This document shows, piece by piece, positions 8,359 through 15,877 of a stretch of 16,105 bases of DNA; the first letter of the stretch is position 1; each line of letters starts with the position of its first letter. This DNA comes from JBBIJH01 sp037446075 (GTDB lineage: Bacteria > Bacteroidota > Ignavibacteria > UBA10030 > JAHEZR01), in NCBI GenBank assembly GCA_037446075.1, contig JBBIJH010000053.1:1-16105 (forward strand), in the 5' to 3' direction. The notes under the pieces were generated by a model that did not search any database, was not told where the DNA came from, and was given only the letters and a program-made list of their open reading frames with translations. The position numbers were made by a program, and so were the translations under genes.

Positions 8359-9699
8359 TTACTTCCTCTGGTCCATTGGCACAAAGTCCCGCTTGTCGTA
8401 CCCGAGATAGAGCTGTCTTGGTCGTGCAATCTTCTGCTCGGGATCCAGCAGCATCTCCTCCCATTGAGCAACCCAACCCGACATTCTTGGGATGGCAAAC
8501 AGAACAGTGAACATCGACGTTGGGAAACCCATCGCCTGATAGATGATGCCTGAGTAGAAGTCGACATTCGGGTAGAGTTTCCGCTTAATGAAGTAGTCGT
8601 CCTCCAGTGCGATGCGTTCCAGTTCAAGTGCGATCTCGAGAAGTGGGTTCTTGCCCGTTACTTCGAACACCATGTCGGCCATCCTCTTGATGATCTTGGC
8701 ACGAGGATCATAGTTCTTATAGACCCGATGTCCGAATCCCATCAAGCGCTTCTCCCCTTTGCCTTCTTTCACCTCTTTGATGAAATCTGGAACGCGATCC
8801 TTTGTTCCGATCTCGGACAGCATTTTCAAGACCTGCTCGTTCGCTCCGCCGTGCAGCGGTCCGTAGAGGGCAGCGGCTGCGCCCGCGGCAGCAGAGAATG
8901 GATCCGTATGGGATGACCCGATACTCCGCATCGCGTTCGCACTGCAGTTCTGTTCATGGTCTGCATGGAGGATGAAGAGAACGTCGAGTGCCTTCGCGAG
9001 CACGGGATTTGGTCTGTACTTTGGTTCCGTCATTTTGAAAAGCATGTTCAAGAAATTCTCCGTGTAGCTGAGGTCGTTGTCCGGATATGCGTAGGGGAGG
9101 CCTCGGCTGTGACGATATGCAAAGGCGGCGAGTGTCGGCACCTTGCCGATGAGTCGCCATGTCTGCTTGCGCCGAGATTCCGGGTCATGAATGTTCCGAG
9201 CATCCGGGTAGAACGTGGACATCGCTCCGAGCGTTGCAATTCCCATCGGGTGCGCATCGTAATTAAAGCCATCCATGAACTTCTTAATGTTTTCATGGAT
9301 CATCGTGTGGTACGTGATATTCCGTACCCACTCCTCATACTGCTTCTGTGTCGGGAGTTCACCGTAGAGGATCAGGTATGCAACCTCGAGATATGTACAG
9401 TTTTCCGCCAGCTCCTCGATCGGATATCCTCGATAGCGCAGGATGCCTCTGTCACCATCGATGAAGGTGATCCTGCTCTTGCACGAAGCGGTATTCATGA
9501 ATGCCGGATCGTACACCATCAGACCAAAATCATCGGGGCTGACCTTGATCTGACGGAAGTCCATCGCCTTTACTGCACCGTTTTCGATCGGGAATTCGTA
9601 TGTCTTTCCCGTTCGACTGTTGGTGATCTTGAGTGTCTCCAGCATCATTCCAACCCCACCCTTTTTCTCTTCGGTGGTTGTTGCGACTTGCGGCTCCAT
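8359..9699 (-). CDS. gltA: Citrate synthase
   Basis: Citrate synthase condenses oxaloacetate with acetyl-CoA to enter the oxidative TCA cycle. The 446-residue product is the size of the bacterial type II (hexameric) enzyme. It carries the catalytic histidine motif GPLHGGANE (His283), the FGHRVYKNYDPR motif (His324) and the catalytic aspartate motif NVDFYSG (Asp380), plus the HADHEQN segment. The N-terminal beta domain (KITNSRTGKTYEFPIENGA) is also typical of type II. I chose the ATG at 9699 over the longer frame opening at 9735 because GGAGGA stands five bases before it and the extra twelve residues have no family counterpart. It lies 62 bases after the zinc-finger gene and 71 bases before glutamate dehydrogenase. 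I see no clear promoter in the 62-base gap. Confidence 0.95.
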   Translation of the reverse strand: MEPQVATTTEEKKGGVGMMLETLKITNSRTGKTYEFPIENGAVKAMDFRQIKVSPDDFGLMVYDPAFMNTASCKSRITFIDGDRGILRYRGYPIEELAENCTYLEVAYLILYGELPTQKQYEEWVRNITYHTMIHENIKKFMDGFNYDAHPMGIATLGAMSTFYPDARNIHDPESRRKQTWRLIGKVPTLAAFAYRHSRGLPYAYPDNDLSYTENFLNMLFKMTEPKYRPNPVLAKALDVLFILHADHEQNCSANAMRSIGSSHTDPFSAAAGAAAALYGPLHGGANEQVLKMLSEIGTKDRVPDFIKEVKEGKGEKRLMGFGHRVYKNYDPRAKIIKRMADMVFEVTGKNPLLEIALELERIALEDDYFIKRKLYPNVDFYSGIIYQAMGFPTSMFTVLFAIPRMSGWVAQWEEMLLDPEQKIARPRQLYLGYDKRDFVPMDQRK

Positions 9700-9761
9700 G
9701 GTATTCCTCCTTCCTCTCGCCTTCACAGGAAACAAGAGGATAGTGTTAGGTTATTCGGTTG

Positions 9762-10169
9762 TTAGCTTTTCACCCGACTTTGCTTCCTTCTATAATTCTG
9801 CTTTCCCGTTGAGATTTTCTCCGAGCATGGATTGCAGTAAAGAGCGGTCGGGTGATTCTTTAGGTGTTGATTTAAGATTTTCCTCCCACAGCGAATACAA
9901 AGCCCATATTGTCCGTTCCACACGCGCGCGAGAGCCATTTCAAGCTCTTGAAGCTCCGTCCCGCTCTTCAGAGCCACGCAGCAGAGATATCCGAAATGTT
10001 CCAAGCATGGCTTAAGAGGCAGGTCACAGACGGAACAAATATAATCTCTGCCGCTCTCGGGGTCAAGCACTTCCCTCGTATGGCCTTCGGCGTGAGAGAG
10101 AAGTTTGTCCATCTTTCCCAGAATCAGCTTTTCGTAGTACTTGGTCTCGCGTTCTGTCACAAGAGTCAT
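9762..10169 (-). CDS. DksA/TraR-type zinc-finger protein with extra N-terminal cysteine cluster
   Basis: A 135-residue protein with a C-terminal DksA/TraR zinc finger: Cys91-x2-Cys94-x17-Cys112-x2-Cys115, preceded by the characteristic ELQELEMALARVWNGQYGLC helix-to-finger stretch. DksA-family proteins bind in the RNA polymerase secondary channel and modulate initiation, often with ppGpp; short relatives have diverse roles. The N-terminal half is unusual, carrying Cys45, Cys48, Cys55, His58, Cys63 and Cys64 where DksA has a coiled coil, so a second metal site is possible. The ATG at 10169 overlaps the cytochrome b stop (TGATG), implying translational coupling; a longer frame opening at 10241 runs inside that gene and is unlikely to be used. 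A regulator encoded directly behind the multihaem modules may tune them, but this is inference. Function as a true DksA is uncertain. Confidence 0.8.
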   Translation of the reverse strand: MTLVTERETKYYEKLILGKMDKLLSHAEGHTREVLDPESGRDYICSVCDLPLKPCLEHFGYLCCVALKSGTELQELEMALARVWNGQYGLCIRCGRKILNQHLKNHPTALYCNPCSEKISTGKQNYRRKQSRVKS

Positions 10170-11059
10170 CACCGATAAACGAACACCATTGCATAGATGA
10201 TCCACACGACAATGCTGAAGCCAACGGCAAGTGCAGTCCACCCAAACGCGCGGAAAGCCTTGATGACGACCGGAGGATACGGATCGGCGAGATAACTCTC
10301 CAGCTCTCCACTTTTCAAGAGTGCTTCGTACTCCGCCGGCTTATCGCGCTTGAACTCTTCTAACGGCACGCGTCCGGTGAAAATGCAAATGTCCATCGGG
10401 AACTTCTCGGGTCGAAGGTGCGTATTGAAAAAATGCACCGTGAAGATAAACCCGGTGGCCAAGAGGGCTTCATCACTGTGAATGATCGTTGCAACATTGA
10501 TAAACCATCCGGGCAAGAAGTGAGTGAAAAATTCTGAAAACCAGAGCATCAGACCGGTGGAACCGATCACGGAAATCCCCCAGAAGACAGCGAAGTAATC
10601 GAACTTTTCCCAATACGTCCACCTCCCATACTTGGGCCGTGGCCCCAGACCCAGAAACCACTTCATCGACGCCTTGAAGTCTTGGACATCTTTCTTCGTC
10701 GGCAGCATCGTATTCGGGCCGAAGAGCAACTTCCTCCAAGAACCGAATTCTGTCCGTTTTCGTTTCACGAGATCGAAAATGTGTGTGAAGAAGATGCCAA
10801 ACATCAGGACTGCAGCAACGCGATGAATATAGCCGGCAGTTTCGAACCCTCCCAGAATCCGGGAGAGAACGTATGCCCAGCTCGTGTAGGAAAACTTCAG
10901 CGTCAAGCCTGTGAGAGCAAGGCTCATGAAGCTGACGATCATCAGAAAGTGCAGAGTTCGGTTCAGTCGGGAGAACCGAAGAACTTGCTTCCCCTCTGCA
11001 AGAGGCCCTGTCACAAGTTTCAATTCTTTCACTTCAACTGTGGGCTCGGTCCGGTTCAT
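10169..11059 (-). CDS. FdnI/HydC-type cytochrome b subunit, partner of the 19-haem cytochrome
   Basis: A 296-residue integral membrane dihaem cytochrome b of the formate dehydrogenase gamma / Ni-Fe hydrogenase b-subunit family, which exchanges electrons between menaquinone and a periplasmic partner. Membrane helices lie at about residues 35-55, 77-97, 155-175, 190-212 and 270-292. His37, His79, His194 and His209 fall where E. coli FdnI carries its two haem b ligand pairs; His93 and His214 are additional. The fifth helix is absent from the cytochrome b domain of the neighbouring fusion protein. The gene starts 26 bases inside the end of the 19-haem cytochrome gene and ends overlapping the zinc-finger gene, so it almost certainly functions with that cytochrome. 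An AAGGAG lies somewhat far (about 17 bases) from the ATG, as is common in coupled genes. Confidence 0.9.
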   Translation of the reverse strand: MNRTEPTVEVKELKLVTGPLAEGKQVLRFSRLNRTLHFLMIVSFMSLALTGLTLKFSYTSWAYVLSRILGGFETAGYIHRVAAVLMFGIFFTHIFDLVKRKRTEFGSWRKLLFGPNTMLPTKKDVQDFKASMKWFLGLGPRPKYGRWTYWEKFDYFAVFWGISVIGSTGLMLWFSEFFTHFLPGWFINVATIIHSDEALLATGFIFTVHFFNTHLRPEKFPMDICIFTGRVPLEEFKRDKPAEYEALLKSGELESYLADPYPPVVIKAFRAFGWTALAVGFSIVVWIIYAMVFVYR

Positions 11060-13058
11060 GGTCTGATCCCGGTTCTTCTTCTCCTTCCTGGCCTAATGCG
11101 ATTCTCCGGAGCTCTCGCTTGTACTGAATCGCCCGCGGAAGCCACATGAGGGTGTGTGCACCCCCAAGAACAAACGTTCCGATGAGCAAGGATGTCATCC
11201 CCCAGAAGGTCCAGAACAGCCACGGGTACTTCACCGGGTCGTGGTGAGTGGCGTGCGTCAGATAGCCGGCGAACCGCCTCGTGGCCCCCGGGTGGCACTT
11301 CTGGCATGTTTTCACAACGTTCTCTCGGCTCAGATGTGAGCGCGGGTCGGAGACGGGCTGAATGTCGTGAGCACCGTGACAGTCATAGCACTTCGCCGTC
11401 TTCGTGTACCCAAGCTGCGAGACCTTCCCGTGGTACGTATCGAAGTATGTCTTGGCAATTTGCTGGTGGCAGTGACCGCATTGCGTCATAATCTCAAGTT
11501 TGAAGCCCTCTAGATCCGTGCGCCGAATCCTGTGCGCAGTATGACAGTCGCTGCACACGGGAAGCTCTTTGTTCGTATGAGTGACTTTGGAGGAGTGAAT
11601 GCTCTGAACAAACTGCTCTTCGATCCCGTGGTGGCATCGACCGCACGTTGCAGCAATGTTACTTGGATTGACGCTCGAGCCGGGATTCTTGCTCGGCAGT
11701 TCACTGTGGGCCGTGTGACAGTCCGTGCACATCGCCGTGACTACAAGCCCGCTCTGGAGAAGCCCCTTCCCATGGATACTCTCGGTGTATCGCTCAATAA
11801 TCTGATGTTCTTTGCCTACGTATCGCACTGCCGCCTTCTCTCCTTCGCGGTGACATCGAGCACACAGGTCGGGAACATTCGTTGGGAAAATCGGAGATCT
11901 GGAATCTTTTTTCCCGAGTGTTCCGTGAGTTCCATGACACTCTAAGCACGTTGGAGCATTGGGATCGTTTTTCGCAAAGAGTTGCCCGTGTGTGCTTCTC
12001 TGATACTGTTCCACCACCTCCGCATGACAAGTAGCACAATCGACTTTTTGTGTGATCGTCTCGCACGAGCGACGGCGAGAGGGTGTCACACCTGTATGGC
12101 ACTGACTACAGGCTGTCTTCGAGTGGCGAGATCGGGCTAGCTCACCAGTGTCCACATAAAGAGAGCGACCATCCCGTGCCGCCTTGATCTCGGGCTGTTC
12201 GTGACATTGGAGGCAGTCCCTGTCTGCCATTCCCTGATCATAATAGACCTTCCTCACCTTGTGGGGTTGATGACAATCGACACAAGCCGGAAGGACATGC
12301 TCTTCCTTCTCCCATAGCTCTCCCTTGATTACCTTCCGATGAACAGCCTCAATCTGTGCATGACACTGCGTGCAGGTTGCTGCGATATTCTTCCGCGCGA
12401 TCGTTGACCGGGAGTCGGTATGCGGCAGAATGCGATGAGCCGTGTGACAGGAAGCACATGTCGGCGCGACAATCAACCCCCTCTTCAGCAGTCCTTCGCC
12501 ATGGATGCTTTCTGAGTAGTTCTCAAGGATTCGATCTTGATGGATTACGCGCTGCACTTGAACCGGCGCACCCTCCTGATGGCATTTTCCACACACGAAA
12601 GGAACTCGGAGTGGAGCCACAGAGGAACGCGCGTCTCTCACCCGATAGATCTCATGGCTACCATGGCAGTCTTGACACCGAGGAGCAAGAGGATCGCCTC
12701 TGGCCACGGCCTTGCCGTGAAGGCATTCCTGGTAGAGAACTTGTTGATCAGTATGACATGTGCCACAGGCAGCCTTGGCGAGGGTCTCTTCGTGCGGCAG
12801 GTCCTTCCCCTGGAGATCGGCATGGCACGAAACACAAGAAACGGTCCCATGGATCGACGCTGACAGCTTGCTCTCGTCTACATAAAGAGAAACAGTCCTC
12901 CCTGCACGCTTCTTCGTGAGCGACTTATCACTGTGGCAGGCCAGGCAGTCGCTGTTCTCCTGAGCGAGGCTGGTGCTGGCCGTGGCGAGGAGGAGGCTCA
13001 AGATGCTCACGGCCAACCACACTCGCCTTCTCGATTTATGTCTTCGACCCTCCTTCAT
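11034..13058 (-). CDS. 19-haem c-type cytochrome with C-terminal membrane anchor
   Basis: A 674-residue periplasmic cytochrome with a signal peptide (residues 1-32, basic start MKEGRRHKSRRR) and 19 CxxCH haem-binding motifs starting at residues 38, 75, 98, 128, 156, 201, 229, 259, 282, 317, 341, 371, 399, 444, 472, 502, 527, 557 and 585. Haems 1-8 and 9-16 are a tandem duplication with a 243-residue period; 17-19 match haems 3-5. Recurring Ser/Thr-x-His-Gly segments probably supply distal haem ligands. One membrane helix (about 612-637, with His635) and a short acidic cytoplasmic tail end the protein. The last two haems and the helix align with the same part of the upstream 13-haem fusion, showing common descent. 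It overlaps that gene by 23 bases and the cytochrome b gene by 26. Likely role: a periplasmic electron wire from the cytochrome b quinone site. Partner and acceptor are unknown. Confidence 0.93.
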   Translation of the reverse strand: MKEGRRHKSRRRVWLAVSILSLLLATASTSLAQENSDCLACHSDKSLTKKRAGRTVSLYVDESKLSASIHGTVSCVSCHADLQGKDLPHEETLAKAACGTCHTDQQVLYQECLHGKAVARGDPLAPRCQDCHGSHEIYRVRDARSSVAPLRVPFVCGKCHQEGAPVQVQRVIHQDRILENYSESIHGEGLLKRGLIVAPTCASCHTAHRILPHTDSRSTIARKNIAATCTQCHAQIEAVHRKVIKGELWEKEEHVLPACVDCHQPHKVRKVYYDQGMADRDCLQCHEQPEIKAARDGRSLYVDTGELARSRHSKTACSQCHTGVTPSRRRSCETITQKVDCATCHAEVVEQYQRSTHGQLFAKNDPNAPTCLECHGTHGTLGKKDSRSPIFPTNVPDLCARCHREGEKAAVRYVGKEHQIIERYTESIHGKGLLQSGLVVTAMCTDCHTAHSELPSKNPGSSVNPSNIAATCGRCHHGIEEQFVQSIHSSKVTHTNKELPVCSDCHTAHRIRRTDLEGFKLEIMTQCGHCHQQIAKTYFDTYHGKVSQLGYTKTAKCYDCHGAHDIQPVSDPRSHLSRENVVKTCQKCHPGATRRFAGYLTHATHHDPVKYPWLFWTFWGMTSLLIGTFVLGGAHTLMWLPRAIQYKRELRRIALGQEGEEEPGSDHEPDRAHS

Positions 13059-15246
13059 CCCTTGGCAGATCCATTAAGACGGATTCCGACGCTTCTTCCT
13101 CCTCTAACTCAACGAATTCATTCTTGCGCTGCTGCGCTTGTATTTGTTCCAGTTCCAATGGATGCTCTTCTGCCATTTCTGTTTCTGTTAGGGTTCCTCG
13201 GATCCACGCAAGATTCATCGGGTACACGTTCGGGTTGAAGATAACAAAGTAGAAATGCCAGACGGCAATGGCCAGTGTTGCCAGCCAAGCCTCGTAGTAG
13301 TGGATCGTGCGAGCGATGTCCCATCCCAGCTTCGTCAGAAGACCGATGAACGTGTTATCGAACCACATGATGAATCCCGTGCCCGCCATCACAACAGTTC
13401 CCCAGACGAGAGCCCAGTACTCTGCTTTCTCCACATAGCTGAAGCGTCCAAGCTTTGGTTTGATTCTTGAGAACCCCATGTTGTAGAGTGCAACAGCTTT
13501 TAGGTCTTCGATGTCCTGAAGTCGAGGCAAGAGATCGCGAATGAGTTGCTTCCCTCGAGGGACAAAGCAGATATAGTACACATGATAAAGGCTCGTCGCG
13601 ATGAGAACAACACCAGCGATCCTATGAGCAAGGCTCCGGATCTCAAAAACACTCTCGCTGAGTTGACGGATCAAAACAACCCACCACGCATCTGGGAATC
13701 TCAGCATGAAGCCTGTGATGACAAGTGTGATGAAACTCACCAAGAGGGCACCATGCTGCAGCCGTTCGCTCAGAGTCATTCTCAAGTAAAGGCTGGGACC
13801 GTAAATTTCTTCTTTGACTCTCCCTTGCCGGATCGCATAACGGAGTTTCGCCTTCTTTACGAAGTCAAAAAGATTATGGAAGAACATTCCACCAATGGTA
13901 ACTACGATGAGACTGATATACGCCGCTCTGATCCAGTAGAGAACAGCCTCTCCATCTTTTGCTACAACGACGTGGATAACGCCTTTGGCGAAGTTTTCAT
14001 TAGCACCGGGATGGCACTTCCCGCATGTGATCGCGAGATTTGCTTTGTGAACACTCGATCCCGGGTCGGAAGACGGTTTGATGTCATGATAACCATGACA
14101 GCTCGCACAGTTGGCAACTTCCACCGAACCCGCCCTCAGTGCAAGTCCATGGTAGCTGTCCTGAAAGGTCTTGAACCGGTCGCTCGGCAACCCATAGCGT
14201 TGTGTCAGGGCGAGAGAGTTGTGGCATACGGCACACACCTGTGCAGAAACATTCCCCGCTGCTACCCGAGAGCGTGGATCGGTTGGTGGCAAAATCTGGT
14301 GCTCCCCGTGACAATCGGTGCACACCGGAGAGTCCTTGCTGCCGCTCAGGACTGCCTTCCCATGCACGCTTTCGTCATAGGTCTTCCTAACATCCGCATG
14401 GCATTGGCCGCAGGTTTCCGGAACGTTCATCTTGTGAACAAGGGATCTCGGGTCACTCCCCTTCTGCATGTCGTGAGCACCGTGGCAGTTGCTGCAGGTT
14501 GCGGCACTCTCATTCCCTTTCTGAAGCGCTTTTCCATGAACACTCTGCTCGTAGGCTGCGATAAATCCCGCCGAAGGTCCCACCCGCTTTCTCACCTCGG
14601 GGTTATCGAGGTGGCAGCTCTCACAGACCCTCGCTTCGCGAGTCTTGTAGACAGGAGACTCCTTGCTCGCCACCGGCTCGATGTTATGCTCGCCATGGCA
14701 ATCGATGCACGCTGGCGCGCCTTGCACACCCTGAGCTAGCGCAGTACCGTGTGCCGATTGAGAGAAGTGAGTCACTACATCCCCATGGCACTTACCACAG
14801 GTCGCAGAGAGATGAGTTCGACTGACAGTGGATTCAACTTTGCTCGAGGCAAGAACATCATGAGTACCGTGGCAGTCCTTGCATCCCGGTGCAGCGGCTT
14901 TCCCTTTCCTCTTTGAAATATCCTTTCTTGCAAGCGCATGGATGCTTTTATCATAGCCTGTTTCTTCATGGCAGCTCTTGCATTCGACCTTCTTGATCAC
15001 GGTGGCGTGGGGAATCTCATTCGGATCGAAACCTTCGTGACAATCCACGCAGCTCAGTGTTCCATGAGCAGATTTGTCGAGGACTGCTTTATCCACAAAG
15101 AGCGAGACAGGCTTCCTTACCCTCTCCATAGAGAGAGACTGATCGCTATGACAGGCAAGACACTCCTCCGATGCCTGCGACCTTGCCTGAAGCGAGAGTA
15201 GGAGGAATGCGAGAAGAAAAGATATCCTCAATCGTACCCCAGTCAT
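13036..15246 (-). CDS. 13-haem cytochrome c fused to FdnI-type cytochrome b (CbcL-like architecture)
   Basis: A 736-residue inner-membrane protein joining a periplasmic multihaem domain to a quinone-reactive cytochrome b. After a signal peptide (1-25) there are 13 CxxCH motifs starting at residues 29, 66, 89, 122, 150, 180, 208, 251, 279, 309, 338, 380 and 408, most arranged in pairs 28-30 residues apart. A connecting membrane helix (about 436-458, His457) leads into a cytochrome b domain with helices near 496-515, 539-560, 608-628 and 650-670. His498, His541, His649 and His664 match FdnI haem ligands. The tail (690-736) is strongly acidic and cytoplasmic. Geobacter CbcL, an inner-membrane oxidoreductase for extracellular electron transfer, has the same order of domains with nine c-haems; orthology is not claimed. 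GAAGGA precedes the ATG. Both quinol oxidation and quinone reduction are possible directions. Confidence 0.93.
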   Translation of the reverse strand: MTGVRLRISFLLAFLLLSLQARSQASEECLACHSDQSLSMERVRKPVSLFVDKAVLDKSAHGTLSCVDCHEGFDPNEIPHATVIKKVECKSCHEETGYDKSIHALARKDISKRKGKAAAPGCKDCHGTHDVLASSKVESTVSRTHLSATCGKCHGDVVTHFSQSAHGTALAQGVQGAPACIDCHGEHNIEPVASKESPVYKTREARVCESCHLDNPEVRKRVGPSAGFIAAYEQSVHGKALQKGNESAATCSNCHGAHDMQKGSDPRSLVHKMNVPETCGQCHADVRKTYDESVHGKAVLSGSKDSPVCTDCHGEHQILPPTDPRSRVAAGNVSAQVCAVCHNSLALTQRYGLPSDRFKTFQDSYHGLALRAGSVEVANCASCHGYHDIKPSSDPGSSVHKANLAITCGKCHPGANENFAKGVIHVVVAKDGEAVLYWIRAAYISLIVVTIGGMFFHNLFDFVKKAKLRYAIRQGRVKEEIYGPSLYLRMTLSERLQHGALLVSFITLVITGFMLRFPDAWWVVLIRQLSESVFEIRSLAHRIAGVVLIATSLYHVYYICFVPRGKQLIRDLLPRLQDIEDLKAVALYNMGFSRIKPKLGRFSYVEKAEYWALVWGTVVMAGTGFIMWFDNTFIGLLTKLGWDIARTIHYYEAWLATLAIAVWHFYFVIFNPNVYPMNLAWIRGTLTETEMAEEHPLELEQIQAQQRKNEFVELEEEEASESVLMDLPRDEGGSKT

Positions 15247-15285
15247 GGAGTCCTTCGCATCATATAATGCCTGTCCACGTATGGC

Positions 15286-15705
15286 TTATTTCCCTTCGAG
15301 AAGGTTCTCCAACTCGTGCGCGTGCTCTTCTTCCTCAAGAAGGATTTCCTCGAGGAGATGTCGCGTGGCGGGGTCTCCTTCTTTTCCTGCAAGCTCGATG
15401 TGTTCTCGGTACTGTTTGATGGCTTTTCGTTCATCGCTCAGTGCCCTTTCGATCATTTCTTTCAGAGTCCCACCCTTCTTGAACTGCCCAACTGCAGTCG
15501 ATGGTACGCCGCCAAGATAGATCACACGTTCGGCGAGACGCTCATAGTGCTTCATCTCTGCCATGGCGTGTTTCTTGAACAACTCGATGATGGGAAGGCT
15601 TTCTGTGCCTTCACCCATCATGTGGTCAACCATGTACTGGATAATGGCTTGCAATTCATCGGCGCAATCGAGGTTCAGCGCCTTGATGAGGGCATCTTTT
15701 CCCAT
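15286..15705 (-). CDS. Bacterioferritin-like ferritin-fold protein
   Basis: A 139-residue four-helix ferritin-like protein. The di-iron ligands are all present in bacterioferritin spacing: Glu17, Glu50, His53, Glu92, Glu125 and His128. Met51 occupies the position of the haem-ligating Met52 of E. coli Bfr, and the AEMKHYERLAERVIYLGG stretch is close to the Bfr core. The protein ends soon after the fourth helix and lacks the short fifth helix of typical 155-160-residue bacterioferritins, so cage assembly is uncertain. Related short proteins act as iron stores, peroxide scavengers or Dps-like proteins. AGGAGA lies six bases before the ATG. It is the first gene after the regulatory gap and only 39 bases before the 13-haem fusion, so it probably shares its transcript. 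Iron storage next to genes for 32 c-haems is a plausible functional pairing. Confidence 0.88.
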   Translation of the reverse strand: MGKDALIKALNLDCADELQAIIQYMVDHMMGEGTESLPIIELFKKHAMAEMKHYERLAERVIYLGGVPSTAVGQFKKGGTLKEMIERALSDERKAIKQYREHIELAGKEGDPATRHLLEEILLEEEEHAHELENLLEGK

Positions 15706-15745
15706 GGTTGTTCTCCTATATCTGGCTGGTTTTTAGGTGGGGGAT

Positions 15746-15769
15746 GCCGGAGCCAATGGACTCTCCGGC
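15746..15769 (-). other. Hairpin in the presumed ferritin leader
   Basis: A perfect seven-base inverted repeat (GCCGGAG / CTCCGGC, 15746-15752 with 15763-15769) encloses a ten-base loop. It lies between the sigma-54-like element and the ferritin start, so it would be in the 5' untranslated leader if transcription starts near 15768. No T-run follows, so it is not an intrinsic terminator; a role in mRNA stability or as a protein-binding site is possible but unproven. Confidence 0.35.
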
Positions 15770-15779
15770 TTCCATCGAG

Positions 15780-15796
15780 GTCAACTATTGTGCCAA
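15780..15796 (-). promoter_or_regulatory. Possible sigma-54-type -24/-12 promoter
   Basis: Minus strand reads TTGGCACAATAGTTGAC. The -24 half (TTGGCAC) is a perfect match to the RpoN consensus and the -12 half (TTG) sits at exactly the right distance, but the normally invariant C of the -12 GC is an A here. The implied start near 15768 would give a leader of about 63 bases ahead of the ferritin gene. The mismatch keeps confidence low. Confidence 0.3.
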
Positions 15797-15877
15797 AAGG
15801 GGGAGAGGGGAAAACTCATTTCCGAAGGGAATTAAGGGAAGACTCCCGTCAGATTTCCCAAATCAGAGAACGCATTT

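Noticed and set aside
9700..9735. Twelve extra codons at the start of citrate synthase
   Set aside because: The ATG at 9699 has GGAGGA at ideal spacing, and the upstream extension has no family counterpart.
8956..9765. Plus-strand open frame of 269 codons opposite citrate synthase
   Set aside because: Citrate synthase with all catalytic residues lies on the other strand; the antisense product looks like no known protein.
10170..10241. Upstream extension of the zinc-finger protein to a start at 10241
   Set aside because: It would lie inside the cytochrome b gene in another frame. The TGATG overlap at 10169 is the normal coupled arrangement, and the extension is not DksA-like.
13546..14739. 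Plus-strand open frame of 397 codons opposite the 13-haem fusion
   Set aside because: It is a shadow of the repetitive, Cys/His-rich minus-strand gene. The product has no recognisable domain, and the minus-strand frame has 13 haem motifs and a good start.
11034..15246. Regularly spaced short repeats suggesting a CRISPR array or DNA-level repeats
   Set aside because: The periodicity comes from recurring CxxCH and Ser-x-His-Gly codons in multihaem genes; the DNA repeats are not identical and the spacing follows the protein pattern.
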